The notes under the pieces are model-generated. The model did not search any database, was not told where the DNA came from, and saw nothing but the letters and a program-made list of their open reading frames with translations. The position numbers were made by a program, and so were the translations under genes. This document shows positions 16,274 to 25,516 of a stretch of DNA of 64,000 bases, piece by piece (the first letter of the stretch is position 1; the number at the start of each line of letters is the position of its first letter). The stretch comes from Comamonas thiooxydans (GTDB lineage: Bacteria; Pseudomonadota; Gammaproteobacteria; Burkholderiales; Burkholderiaceae_C): assembly GCF_000964545.1 (NCBI RefSeq), contig NZ_BBVD01000007.1, forward strand, positions 496,001 to 560,000. The letters are read 5' to 3'.

Positions 16274-17593
16274 TTGAATTCGATACGTGGTGTTCACCAA
16301 AAAGGTGATTCTTCCGAGTGGAAAATCCCTCCGTTCTGGCAAAAGCTCAATAGCTTTTTTCTGTTTCCTCTGCAGACCGAGCCTTTGCTCTATGCCTTGC
16401 TGTTGTCGGCATGCAGTTATGGCTTGATGTTCGGGTGGATTGGAGTCTTGTTTGTGGGTCTGGGCTTGATGCTGGCAGTCAGCCGTTATGCATTCAAGGT
16501 TTCGGCACTCGCATCTCGTGGAATTACTCATAGCTCCGATTTCCGGTCCAGTCAGGTCGATGAAGACTGGAAATGGTTGCCCTGGAAATTCTTCGGGGTA
16601 CTCGTCGTTTTCGGGATATTTGTGGGCTTTATGGCGACCCGCAGCCTGACCTTGGGCGTGGTTGCCAATCTGTTGGTGGCCTTCCTGATTCCTGCTACCT
16701 GGATGGTGCTGATCAATACCAATAGCCTGAGCTCGGCCGTTAATCCCTTCGAGCTGCTGGCGACGATTTTCGGTATCGGCAAGTCCTATCTGCTGCTGTG
16801 CTTTTTTCTGTTTCTGCTGCAGCAGGGCTCGCCCATGGTTCTGGCGATGCTGCTCAAGGTTGCGGCGCCCGGATTGGTGCTGCCCCTGGTGAGCTTTGTG
16901 ATGATTTATTTCAGCTGGGTGATGGCGGCCATGATCGGCTATGTCATGTACCAGCATCATGCGGCTCTGGATATCGATCCCGTACAGGCACCCGAGGGGC
17001 CTTCGACCGTGCAGATCGACCCTGCGGCCCTGGAAGCCAAGCGTCGCGATGCGCTGGTGGCCAGACTGGTGCAGGACAACAAGATGGACGAGGCTGTTAG
17101 CCAGGCGCGCGAATGGCAGCGGGAGGACTATGAGAGCCTGCCCGATTGCCGCCGTTACTTCCGGGTGCTCAAGCTGACCGAACGCGCGGATGCCCTGGCG
17201 GAGCTGGGCCAGCGTTTCATTCCCATGTTGCTCGCCCAGCAGCGCGCCAGCGAGGCCCTGGAAGCCTGGGTGAGCTGCGTCAAGCGCAAGCCGGACTTCA
17301 AGCCCGACTCGGCCCAGCTCAGTTACGAGTTGGCACAGCAGGCCTGGAAGGCCGGCAAGCCCAGGTATGTGTTGATCCTGGCCAAGGATTTTGAGAAGCG
17401 CTTTGCCGGCAGCAGTCTGATTCCATTCATGCTGGAGCTGGTGGTGCGCGCCTACAAGCAGGGCGTGGAGCAGCCCATGCAGGGGGTGGCCGTTTACATG
17501 CGCATGAAGCAGCTCTTTCCCGAGCACGAGAGCACCAAGGAGGCGCAGTGGGTGCTGCGTGATGAGCTGCAGGAGCTGGAAGCCAAGACCTGA
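16274..17593 (+). CDS. Multi-pass membrane protein with C-terminal helical-repeat region
   Basis: About 439 residues. The first half has six or so hydrophobic segments (for example LLYALLLSACSYGLMFGWIG, FFGVLVVFGIFVGFM, YLLLCFFLFLLQQ, ISFVM-type helix near residue 215). After about residue 250 it is soluble and helical, with alanine/leucine-rich TPR-like turns (RLVQDNKMDEAVSQAREWQ, EALEAWVSCVKRKPDFK). The likely start is TTG at 16274 preceded by GGGAG; GTG at 16259 is an alternative and no ATG is available. Function is unknown; the next gene, a rhomboid protease on the other strand, has a similar membrane-plus-TPR-like build. Confidence 0.8.
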   Translation: MNSIRGVHQKGDSSEWKIPPFWQKLNSFFLFPLQTEPLLYALLLSACSYGLMFGWIGVLFVGLGLMLAVSRYAFKVSALASRGITHSSDFRSSQVDEDWKWLPWKFFGVLVVFGIFVGFMATRSLTLGVVANLLVAFLIPATWMVLINTNSLSSAVNPFELLATIFGIGKSYLLLCFFLFLLQQGSPMVLAMLLKVAAPGLVLPLVSFVMIYFSWVMAAMIGYVMYQHHAALDIDPVQAPEGPSTVQIDPAALEAKRRDALVARLVQDNKMDEAVSQAREWQREDYESLPDCRRYFRVLKLTERADALAELGQRFIPMLLAQQRASEALEAWVSCVKRKPDFKPDSAQLSYELAQQAWKAGKPRYVLILAKDFEKRFAGSSLIPFMLELVVRAYKQGVEQPMQGVAVYMRMKQLFPEHESTKEAQWVLRDELQELEAKT

Positions 17594-17610
17594 GCGCGGC
17601 AAGGCGTTGG

Positions 17611-19113
17611 CTAGCGCTGTTGTGCCAGCCAGCGCGTGAGAGCTTCCTCAGGGGCCGATTGCTGCAGCACAGGCAGCCAGGCTTTGGCCTCCTGCACACG
17701 TCCGGCCTGGGCCATACCGTTGACCAGCAGCAGCAAGCTTGCCGGCCATTGGGGATGGTCCGCCAGCTTGTGCAGGGAGCGGCAGAGCTTTTCGGCCTCG
17801 GGCAGGGCGCCCAGGCGCACGAAGCTGCGCACCAGTCCATGCATGGTGTCGGCGCTCATGCGCATGCCGGGCTGTGCGCGCTGCTGATAGCTGCGATAGC
17901 TGGCCAGCTGAAGCTGGCGTTCGGCGTCCGTGGTGGCCGGCAGCTTGAAGATACGTCGCGCCGCAGCATGAAAGTCCTCGCTGGCGGGTTGATGGCGCGA
18001 GCTTTCAAACCAGGCCCGCAGAATGGCCGGGTCCGAGGGGGCCAGGCGTGCCGCTTCGCGCCAGGCCGGAGCGGCGCGGCCAAATTCCAGCGCATCGGTA
18101 TGGCGCTGGGCCCGGGCCACGGCTTCGGCCAGCGGCCGGGCGGCGGCCAGGGCCTGCTCTTCTTCGTTGACTGGCGCCGCGACGGTCTGCAGACGCATAT
18201 AGCTCCACATCAGCAGGGCACCCGTCAGCAGACCGCCAAAGTGCGCCATATAGGCCACCTGCTTGCCGCCCAGCAGATGCTGCAGCAGCTCCACGCCCAT
18301 CCAGACCGGCAGCATGATCAGGGCCGGCCAGCGCGCGTAGTTGAAGTAGAACAGCAGCATGTAGAAGAAGCGGATGCGGCGCATGCGGTACATCACCGCA
18401 TACATGGCCATGAGGGCCGAAATCGCGCCCGATGCCCCCAGGCCGTAACCGCCCATGCCGGCATAGAACATCAGCGCGAACAGCGAGGCGCCGATGCCGC
18501 CGATCACGTAAAAGGCCAGATAGGTGAAGGCTCCTAGAGCCAGCTCCAGGGTGAAGCCGAACAGGAACAGAAACACCATATTGCCCAGCAGATGGCCGGT
18601 GCTGCCATGCAGAAAGATGGAAGTGAAGGCCTGCAGGGGCTGCCAGCCGGCGCCATTCTCATAGCTCATGGACCATTGCTCGGTAAAGCTGCCGCGCGGC
18701 TCATGGGGCGCGAAGGCGGCACGTGCAGCCTGCCACTGCGCATGGCGTGGGTGGCTGACGGTGATGACTTGGCCGTCCAGCAGGCGCTGGCGGAATTTCT
18801 TCTCCTGCCACAGCAGCGCATAGAGCTGGGCATAGGCCTTGTGCTGATAGAGCTTTCGCACGGTCTGCAGCGTGTGCTGGTCGAAGCGCTTGCTGCCCTG
18901 GGCGGCTTGTTCCTCCAGATAGGTCAGGAACGGTGGCAGCTCCAGCATCGGCAAGGCGGTCTGGGCATATTGCTGGGCCGCTTTTTCCACGGCATGTTCC
19001 TCGGGTGCCTGCCAGCCCCAGAAGATCACGCAGTTGATGATGATGAGCAGCACCGTCATCCAGGGCGGCGAGTGCCAGGAAGGCTTGTTCTCAAGAGGAA
19101 TCGCAATAAACAT
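17611..19113 (-). CDS. Rhomboid family intramembrane serine protease
   Basis: A 500-residue membrane protease. The catalytic serine lies in GLGASGA (Ser228) and the catalytic histidine in YMAHFGGLLTG (His291); the family HLLGN pattern (His174, Asn178) is intact. There is an extra N-terminal helix (residues 19-35) and a soluble insert of about 120 residues before the protease core, and the C-terminal 180 residues form a helical, TPR-like domain (ALEFGRAAPAWREAARLAPS). This large fused form is usual in Comamonadaceae. Substrates are unknown. Confidence 0.92.
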   Translation of the reverse strand: MFIAIPLENKPSWHSPPWMTVLLIIINCVIFWGWQAPEEHAVEKAAQQYAQTALPMLELPPFLTYLEEQAAQGSKRFDQHTLQTVRKLYQHKAYAQLYALLWQEKKFRQRLLDGQVITVSHPRHAQWQAARAAFAPHEPRGSFTEQWSMSYENGAGWQPLQAFTSIFLHGSTGHLLGNMVFLFLFGFTLELALGAFTYLAFYVIGGIGASLFALMFYAGMGGYGLGASGAISALMAMYAVMYRMRRIRFFYMLLFYFNYARWPALIMLPVWMGVELLQHLLGGKQVAYMAHFGGLLTGALLMWSYMRLQTVAAPVNEEEQALAAARPLAEAVARAQRHTDALEFGRAAPAWREAARLAPSDPAILRAWFESSRHQPASEDFHAAARRIFKLPATTDAERQLQLASYRSYQQRAQPGMRMSADTMHGLVRSFVRLGALPEAEKLCRSLHKLADHPQWPASLLLLVNGMAQAGRVQEAKAWLPVLQQSAPEEALTRWLAQQR

Positions 19114-19226
19114 GGCGGCCTTGTCCGAGGAAGTGGCAGCGCTTCAGCTCTTGGGCGCCGGTGGCAGCTGCGTGTTACAAATGTATCCGAGACATGCTCT
19201 GGCCGGCTCCAGTCTTGCGGGATGAA

Positions 19227-19260
19227 AAAAAGCCAGCATGGCGTCCCATGCTGGCTTTTT
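19227..19260 (-). terminator. Terminator of gap
   Basis: A perfect 15-bp stem (AAAAAGCCAGCATGG and its complement) with a 4-base loop, followed on the minus strand by a run of T. It also precedes the rhomboid gene, separating the two units. A family B repeat abuts it at 19261. Confidence 0.9.
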
Positions 19261-19289
19261 GATAGCTTTCAGCGCTTATCTGATAAGCG
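19261..19289. repeat. Intergenic inverted-repeat element, family B
   Basis: GATAGCTTTCAGCGCTTAT-CTG-ATAAGCG. The inner stem CGCTTAT/ATAAGCG is perfect. The left arm GATAGCT..CAGCGCTT is shared with the copies at 29555 and 35019. Confidence 0.6.
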
Positions 19290-19321
19290 ATTGAGCCTGT
19301 TTTGGCATGTAATCGTGAAGA

Positions 19322-20320
19322 TTACTTGGCCACCACGCGCACCATTTCCAGGCACTTGTTGGAATAGCCCCACTCGTTGTCATACCAGGACACGACCTTC
19401 ACAAAGGTCTTGTCCAGGGCGATACCGGCTTCGGCATCGAACACGGAGGTGCAGGTCTCGCCGCGGAAGTCGGTGGCGACGACCTTGTCTTCGGTGTAAC
19501 CCAGCACGCCCTTCAGAGCGCCTTGGGACTGGGCCTTCATTTCGGCGCAGATTTCTTCGTAGGTGGCTTCGCTGTTCAGCTCCACGGTCAGGTCAACCAC
19601 GGACACGTCGGAAGTGGGCACGCGGAAGGACATGCCGGTCAGCTTCTTGTTCAGCTCGGGGATCACCACGCCCACGGCCTTGGCAGCGCCAGTGCTGGAG
19701 GGGATGATGTTTTCCAGAATGCCGCGACCGCCGCGCCAGTCCTTGTTGGAAGGGCCGTCCACGGTCTTTTGCGTGGCGGTCGCTGCGTGCACGGTGGTCA
19801 TCAGGCCGCGCTTGATGCCCCACTTGTCGTTCAGCACCTTGGCCACGGGAGCCAGGCAGTTGGTGGTGCACGAAGCATTGGAGATGATGGCTTCGCCCTT
19901 GTAGGTGCCGTGGTTCACGCCGAACACGAACATGGGGGTGTCGTCCTTGGAAGGAGCGGACAGGATGACCTTCTTGGCGCCTGCGTCGATGTGCTTCTGG
20001 GCGGTTTCCTTGGTCAGGAACAGGCCGGTGGACTCGATCACGATGTCGGCGCCGACTTCGTTCCACTTCAGGTTCGCGGGATCGCGCTCTTGGGTCAGGC
20101 GGATCTTCTTGCCATTGACGACCAGGGTGTTGCCTTCGACAGAAACTTCACCGTCGAAACGACCGTGCACGCTGTCGTACTTCAGCATGTAAGCCAGGTA
20201 GTCGGGCTCCAGCAGGTCGTTGATGCCGACGATTTCGATGTCGGAGAAGTTTTGCACTGCGGAGCGCAGCACGTTGCGGCCAATGCGGCCGAAGCCGTTG
20301 ATACCAACCTTGATCGTCAT
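19322..20320 (-). CDS. gap: Glyceraldehyde-3-phosphate dehydrogenase, type I
   Basis: A 332-residue glycolytic/gluconeogenic enzyme. The NAD site GINGFGRIGRNVLR is at residues 5-18 and the active-site cysteine is in SNASCTTNCLAP (near residue 152). The ATG at 20320 (MTIKVGINGFG) is clear, though the frame is open 34 codons further. It lies downstream of tkt on the same strand with a terminator between them. Order tkt-gap recalls the cbbT-cbbG order of related bacteria, but no Calvin-cycle genes are in view. Confidence 0.97.
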   Translation of the reverse strand: MTIKVGINGFGRIGRNVLRSAVQNFSDIEIVGINDLLEPDYLAYMLKYDSVHGRFDGEVSVEGNTLVVNGKKIRLTQERDPANLKWNEVGADIVIESTGLFLTKETAQKHIDAGAKKVILSAPSKDDTPMFVFGVNHGTYKGEAIISNASCTTNCLAPVAKVLNDKWGIKRGLMTTVHAATATQKTVDGPSNKDWRGGRGILENIIPSSTGAAKAVGVVIPELNKKLTGMSFRVPTSDVSVVDLTVELNSEATYEEICAEMKAQSQGALKGVLGYTEDKVVATDFRGETCTSVFDAEAGIALDKTFVKVVSWYDNEWGYSNKCLEMVRVVAK

Positions 20321-20435
20321 AGTTGCCTCGTAGATAGTGAGTAATGAAAAACCGGAGCGGATTGTGCCCGGACTCGGCACCCTGGGGCCTGGTCCGGATG
20401 GCTGAGGACTGCGGGTGAGCAAACTTCAGCCGGAA

Positions 20436-20458
20436 AAAAGGGGCACGAGGCCCCTTTT
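20436..20458 (-). terminator. Terminator of tkt
   Basis: GGGGC-ACGAG-GCCCC flanked by A6 and TTTT. In the minus-strand direction it directly follows the tkt stop and is followed by a run of T. Confidence 0.85.
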
Positions 20459-20462
20459 GCGC

Positions 20463-22511
20463 TTACTTGCCAGCGTTCTGCAGGGCGACCTGCACGGTGT
20501 CGGCCACATTCTCGGCGGTGAAGCCGAAGTGCTTGAACAGCACGCCTGCAGGAGCGGACTCACCGTAGGTGTCGATACCGACCACGGCGGCGCAGCCGTA
20601 CTTCCACCAGAAGTCGGTCACGCCCATTTCCACGGCGATGCGGGGCAGGCCGGCGGGCAGCACGGCCTTCTTGTACTTCACATCCTGCTTGTCGAAGGTC
20701 GTGGTGCTGGGCATGGAGACCACGCGCACGGCGATCTTGCGTTCGGCCAGCTGCTTTTGGGCAGCCAGAGCCAGCTGCACTTCGGAGCCGGTGGCGATGA
20801 TCACGGCCTGGGCCTTCTTGCCCTTCAGGCCCACATCCTTGGGCTCGGAGAGCACGTAGGCGCCGCAGGCGATGTCGTCCAGCGCGTCTTCGCTCTTGGG
20901 CGAGTAAGCCAGATTCTGGCGGCTCAGCAGCATGGCTGTGGGCTTGTTCTTCTGGCTCAGGGCCACGGTCCAGGCCACGGCGGTTTCCGTGGTGTCGGCG
21001 GGGCGCCACACGTCCAGACCGGGGATCAGGCGCAGGGAGGCAGCGTGCTCGATGGACTGGTGGGTGGGGCCGTCTTCGCCCAGGCCGATGGAGTCGTGCG
21101 TGAACACATGGATCACGCGCTGCTTCATCAGCGCGGCCATGCGGATGGCGTTGCGGCTGTAGTCGGAGAAGGTCAGGAAGGTGCCGCCGTAGGGGATGAA
21201 GCCGCCATGCAGCGCCACACCGTTCATGATGGCGGCCATGCCGAACTCGCGCACACCGTAGTTGATGTGGCGGCCGATCTGGCCTTCTTCGGTCTTGACC
21301 ACGGCACCCTTGTCGTCCACGCGGAAAGAGGGGGTGGACTTGGTGTTGGTCAGGTTGGAGCCGGTCAGGTCGGCAGAGCCGCCCAGCAGCTCGGGCAGAG
21401 CGGCTGTCAGGCCTTCCAGAGCCAGCTGGCTGGCCTTGCGGCTGGCCACGGTGGCACCGGCGTCATGGGCGTCGGAGGCGATCTTGGCGGCGATTTCACC
21501 GAAGTTGGCGGGCAGATCACCAGCCATGCGGCGTGTGAACTCGGCGGCTTGCTCGGGGAAGGCAGCGGTGTAGGCTGCGAACTTTTCGTTCCAGGCCGCT
21601 TCGGCCTTGGTGCCCAGATCCTTGGCGTTCCAGTCAGTGTAGACCTCGGCAGGGATCTCGAAGGGGCCATGAGTCCAGCCCAGAGCCGCGCGGGTCAGTG
21701 CGATTTCTTCGGCGCCCAGAGGTTCGCCGTGGGCCTTGGCCGTGTCCTGACGGTTGGGCGAGCCCTTGCCGATATGGGTCTTGCAGCAGATCAGCGTGGG
21801 CTTGTCGGCGCTCTTCTTGGCGGCGGCGATGGCCTTGTCCAGGGCGTCCACGTTGTGGCCGTCCACGGCGCGGATCACGTTCCAGCCGTAGGCTTCGAAA
21901 CGTTCGGGCGTGTTGTCGATGAACCAGGGGGCAACCTTGCCGTCGATGGAGATGCCGTTGTCGTCGTACAGGGCGATCAGCTTGTTCAGCTTCCAGGCGC
22001 CGGCCAGGGCAGCGGCTTCATGCGAGATGCCTTCCATCAGGCAGCCATCGCCCAGGAACACGTAAGTGTGGTGGTCGACGATCTCGTGCTTGTCCTTGTT
22101 GAACTCGGCAGCCAGCAGCTTTTCAGCCAGTGCGAAGCCCACGGCATTGGTGATGCCCTGGCCCAGAGGGCCGGTGGTGGTTTCCACGCCGACAGTGATG
22201 CCCACTTCGGGGTGGCCGGCAGTCTTGCTGTGCAGCTGACGGAAGTTCTTCAGCTCTTCGATGGGCAGGTCGTAGCCGCTCAGGTGCAGCAGCGCATAGA
22301 TCAGCATGGAGCCGTGACCGTTCGACAGAATGAAGCGGTCGCGATTGGCCCAGTGAGGGTTCACAGGGTTGTGCTGGAGGTGGCGGCTCCACAGCGCTAC
22401 GGCCATGTCGGCCATGCCCATGGGGGCACCGGGGTGGCCGGAATTGGCTTGTTGAACGGCATCCATTGCGAGTGCACGGATTGCATTCGCCATATTTTGA
22501 GTGTTGGCCAT
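20463..22511 (-). CDS. tkt: Transketolase
   Basis: A 682-residue thiamine-diphosphate enzyme of the pentose phosphate pathway. Marks include ANSGHPGAPMGMADMA near the start, the ThDP motif from GDGCLMEGISHEAAALAG to YDDN, and the second-domain block YGVREFGMAAIMNG followed by GLGEDGPTHQSIEHAA. The length and order are normal. A 1005-codon frame on the opposite strand overlaps it completely and is a high-GC artefact. Divergent from murU over 153 bases. Confidence 0.97.
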   Translation of the reverse strand: MANTQNMANAIRALAMDAVQQANSGHPGAPMGMADMAVALWSRHLQHNPVNPHWANRDRFILSNGHGSMLIYALLHLSGYDLPIEELKNFRQLHSKTAGHPEVGITVGVETTTGPLGQGITNAVGFALAEKLLAAEFNKDKHEIVDHHTYVFLGDGCLMEGISHEAAALAGAWKLNKLIALYDDNGISIDGKVAPWFIDNTPERFEAYGWNVIRAVDGHNVDALDKAIAAAKKSADKPTLICCKTHIGKGSPNRQDTAKAHGEPLGAEEIALTRAALGWTHGPFEIPAEVYTDWNAKDLGTKAEAAWNEKFAAYTAAFPEQAAEFTRRMAGDLPANFGEIAAKIASDAHDAGATVASRKASQLALEGLTAALPELLGGSADLTGSNLTNTKSTPSFRVDDKGAVVKTEEGQIGRHINYGVREFGMAAIMNGVALHGGFIPYGGTFLTFSDYSRNAIRMAALMKQRVIHVFTHDSIGLGEDGPTHQSIEHAASLRLIPGLDVWRPADTTETAVAWTVALSQKNKPTAMLLSRQNLAYSPKSEDALDDIACGAYVLSEPKDVGLKGKKAQAVIIATGSEVQLALAAQKQLAERKIAVRVVSMPSTTTFDKQDVKYKKAVLPAGLPRIAVEMGVTDFWWKYGCAAVVGIDTYGESAPAGVLFKHFGFTAENVADTVQVALQNAGK

Positions 22512-22664
22512 CAGGGCGCTCCGAAAAGGAGGGGTAATTCTGCTAAGCCCATCATTTTAATGGAGGCCCAATTTTCGCAGGCGGGATGCGGGTCAATGCT
22601 CTACAGTGCAACCCCAGAAACAGGTGTCTTGCGCACCTCAAACCGTGTTGAAAAGCTGATTGCA

Positions 22665-23432
22665 ATGACTGTAGAAAACGCTGCCCCCCTCCTGGTGCAA
22701 CCCCCTGCAATGCTGCTGGCCGCAGGCCGGGGCGAGCGCATGCGGCCTCTGACCGATATCACGCCCAAGCCGCTGCTCAAGGTGCAGGGCGTTCCGCTGC
22801 TGCAGCTGCACCTGCAGGCGCTGCAGGCTGCGGGCGTGGCACGGGCCGTCATCAATACCGGCTGGCTGGGGGCGCAGATTCCCGCGTATTTCGGCGATGA
22901 ATTCGTGCCGCAACCCGATGGGGGAGCGAGCGCGAAGCTAGCGCTTTCCTATTCGGAGGAACCCGAGAAAGCCTTTGAAACCGCTGGCGGCATCAGCCGT
23001 GCCCTGCCTCAGCTGGGCCGGGTTTTCTGGCTGGCCGCAGGCGATGTCTATGCGCCGGATTTCTGCTTTGCGGTGCAGGATGCCCAGGCGTTTGCGCACA
23101 GCGATGAACTGGCCCATCTGTGGCTGGTGCCCAATCCTGCACACAATCCGCGTGGCGACTTTGGTCTGAGCGAGGACGGCAAGGCGCTGGATCTGTCTGC
23201 CGACGACGAACGCCCGCGCTATACCTACAGCACGATTGCGCTCTTGAAAGCCGAGCTGTTTGCAGCACCGTGGTTCGATGTGCTGCCCGGAAACCCCGAA
23301 GGCCTGCGCGCCCCGCTGGCCCCGCTGCTGCGCCGCGCCATGCAGGACGGCTGCGTGGGGGCCTCGCTCTACACCGGTCGCTGGGTCGATGTGGGCACGC
23401 CCGAGCGACTGGCCGAGCTGAATCAGGGCTGA
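22665..23432 (+). CDS. murU: Sugar nucleotidyltransferase, MurNAc-1-phosphate uridylyltransferase type
   Basis: A 255-residue enzyme with the sugar-nucleotidyltransferase signature LLAAGRGERMRPLTDITPKP (about residues 16-35) and the later NTGWLG and RYTYSTIALLKAELF blocks that fit MurU, which makes UDP-MurNAc from MurNAc-1-phosphate in cell-wall recycling. Mannose-1-phosphate guanylyltransferase is the alternative, but the short length favours MurU. The ATG at 22665 is chosen; the frame is open far upstream across tkt. The next gene begins 3 bases after its stop. Confidence 0.82.
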   Translation: MTVENAAPLLVQPPAMLLAAGRGERMRPLTDITPKPLLKVQGVPLLQLHLQALQAAGVARAVINTGWLGAQIPAYFGDEFVPQPDGGASAKLALSYSEEPEKAFETAGGISRALPQLGRVFWLAAGDVYAPDFCFAVQDAQAFAHSDELAHLWLVPNPAHNPRGDFGLSEDGKALDLSADDERPRYTYSTIALLKAELFAAPWFDVLPGNPEGLRAPLAPLLRRAMQDGCVGASLYTGRWVDVGTPERLAELNQG

Positions 23433-23435
23433 GAC

Positions 23436-24464
23436 ATGAGCGCACGCAGCATCGACTGGCAAGGCCCGCACATCGTCCACGCCTGCACTGCGCAGGCTGG
23501 CTGGGGCCAGTTGCTGCTGCTGACCGGGGACGGCGGCTTGCATGCGTTGAAGCTGCCAAGCGGCCGGAATCAGCAACTGGCACAGCTGGATTTGCCTGAG
23601 CCGACACCGCCTGCGCCGCAGTGGCCGCATGGCTTCAAGGTGCATTGCGCGCTCAGTGGCGACTATGCGGTGATTGCAGATGATGGAGGCACATTTGGCG
23701 TGCTGGTGAATTTGCGTACGGGCGAGCGCGTCGTGCAGCTTTTTGGGGGCGACTACCACCCCAGGACCGTGCCTTTTTCCATCGCATTTGTCCAGCACCA
23801 GGGCCGCGATGTGCTGATTCACCGCACGCAGTGGAATCGGCTCGATGCCATGGATTGCGCGACGGGCGAGAACCTGACCGAGCGCGACGGGCTGGCGTTC
23901 GAGCAGCCGCACTATCTGGATTATTTTCATGGCCGTCTTCTGCCCAGCCCTTCGCAGCAATGGCTGCTGGACGACGGCTGGGTTTGGGCGCCCGTGGGCA
24001 TTCCCGCCGTGTGGTCGCTGCCGGCCTGGCTGGATGGCAATCGCTGGGAGTCCGAGGACGGCCCCTCGCGCAAGCGGCTGGCGCAGGGCGAGGGCTGGGA
24101 CCAGCCCTGCGTGTGGCTGGATGACTCGCGCGTCGCGATCTGGAACGTTGGCAACTGGGATGACGACGGCTTTGGCGACTGTCTGCATGCGCCGGGCGTG
24201 GTGATCTTCGATATCCATGCGCCTATGCCCGAGGAAGGCCATGCCGGCCAGCTCTGGCCCATGCCTGGCCTGCCGCGCGCCCGATATCTGCACTGCGTGA
24301 ACGGTCGCTTGCTGGTGGTGGGCGAAGGGCAGAGCTGGCTCTGGGATATGCCAACCCGCGAGCTGCTTTGCCACTGGCCCGATTTCGCGCCCCAGGGCTG
24401 GCATGCGCAGCGTGGCGAGCTGGTCGAGTGGTCGGCGCAGCAGATAAAAATACTTACTCCCTAA
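23436..24464 (+). CDS. Hypothetical protein, beta-propeller-like
   Basis: A 342-residue cytoplasmic protein of unknown role, starting 3 bases after murU and so probably translated from the same message. It has repeated tryptophan/glycine/aspartate-rich strands (LLLLTGDGGLHALKLPSG, YAVIADDGGTFGVLVN, GRLLVVGEGQSWLWD) spaced every 40-50 residues, which looks like a WD40- or YncE-like propeller. No signal peptide or membrane helix is seen. The propeller reading is an inference from spacing; a link to cell-wall recycling is suggested only by position. Confidence 0.8.
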   Translation: MSARSIDWQGPHIVHACTAQAGWGQLLLLTGDGGLHALKLPSGRNQQLAQLDLPEPTPPAPQWPHGFKVHCALSGDYAVIADDGGTFGVLVNLRTGERVVQLFGGDYHPRTVPFSIAFVQHQGRDVLIHRTQWNRLDAMDCATGENLTERDGLAFEQPHYLDYFHGRLLPSPSQQWLLDDGWVWAPVGIPAVWSLPAWLDGNRWESEDGPSRKRLAQGEGWDQPCVWLDDSRVAIWNVGNWDDDGFGDCLHAPGVVIFDIHAPMPEEGHAGQLWPMPGLPRARYLHCVNGRLLVVGEGQSWLWDMPTRELLCHWPDFAPQGWHAQRGELVEWSAQQIKILTP

Positions 24465-24636
24465 ACTGCTTTGGAACTCATGCCAGCAATGCGCACGAAG
24501 CTATGAGTTGAGGAGCTTCTCTGTGGATTGCACGAATGCTTGTCATGGCAAGCGTCTGCTATGCTTTTTAATTTTCTGACTGGCGCAACCGGATGCAAAT
24601 CCACAGTTCCTCTTGTGGCCGTCATCGGGTGAGTGC

Positions 24637-25464
24637 ATGCAAATCGTTTTCTTCATGGCTCTGGTGGGGCTGGCCGCGTTCTGCCAGAACCTCACGGGCT
24701 TCGCGTTCGGACTGATCTTTGTCGGCGTGGCAGGGGCCACGGGCCTGATGAATATTGCCGATGCGGCCAATGTGGCCTGTCTGCTGTCCATCATCAACGG
24801 CATCAGCTATATGCGCGCCTACCGCTTCGAGCCGGACTGGGTCATGCTCAAGCCCATGCTCATCAGCAGCGTGCTGGGCGTGGTCGGCGGGGTGCTGCTG
24901 CTGCACTGGCTCAGCGGCAATACGCTCAACGGCCTGCGCATGCTGCTGGGCCTGGTGATCGTGCTGTGCGCCATGTTGCTGCTGATGCAGAAGAAGGCGC
25001 TGGACCAGCCCTCGGGCCCTGTCTCGATGTGGGTGGCCGGCGTGTCGTCGGGGCTGCTCGGTGGCTTGTTTGCCACACCCGGCCCGCCCATGGTCTATCA
25101 CCTCTACCGTCAGCCGCTGGATCGCATGCTGGTGCGCCACTGCCTGTTTGCCATGTTTGTCTCCTGCTCGTTGCTGCGCGCTGCCATGGTGGCTGTGGAG
25201 GGGCAACTGAACTGGGCGGTCATGGGCTGGACGGCACTGGCCTTTCCTGTCGTCACAGGCGTGACCTGGTGGAGCGCCAGACATCCGCCCGCCTGGCCCA
25301 AAAGGCTGGTGGAATGGCTGGTCTGCGGCCTGCTAATTCTGTCCGGGGCAAGCCTGCTCTGGTCGGGCTGGCGCGCGAGTCAGCCCGAGGCCCTGGTGCC
25401 CGGTGATGCGATGGCGCTGCTGGCCGCCGGGACTCAGACCGGCACAAGGGTCGGAGCGCAATAG
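24637..25464 (+). CDS. TauE/SafE family sulfite/anion exporter
   Basis: A 275-residue inner-membrane protein with about eight hydrophobic segments and the TauE/SafE pattern: GLAAFCQNLTGFAFGLIFVG near the start and a repeat GVSSGLLGGLFATPGPPMVY in the middle. Members export sulfite, sulfoacetate or related organosulfur acids; the substrate is not evident here. The ATG at 24637 is preferred. Stands alone after the propeller-like gene with a 172-base gap. Confidence 0.9.
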   Translation: MQIVFFMALVGLAAFCQNLTGFAFGLIFVGVAGATGLMNIADAANVACLLSIINGISYMRAYRFEPDWVMLKPMLISSVLGVVGGVLLLHWLSGNTLNGLRMLLGLVIVLCAMLLLMQKKALDQPSGPVSMWVAGVSSGLLGGLFATPGPPMVYHLYRQPLDRMLVRHCLFAMFVSCSLLRAAMVAVEGQLNWAVMGWTALAFPVVTGVTWWSARHPPAWPKRLVEWLVCGLLILSGASLLWSGWRASQPEALVPGDAMALLAAGTQTGTRVGAQ

Positions 25465-25516
25465 CTGACATCCGCAGATGTAAGCTGATGTACAGATGCC
25501 CGGCCAGCATTACGAT

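Noticed and set aside
20415..22664. A very long open frame running antisense to tkt and into murU
   Set aside because: It is an artefact of GC-rich codon use opposite tkt; the real protein in this frame is murU from 22665, which has family motifs and a proper start.
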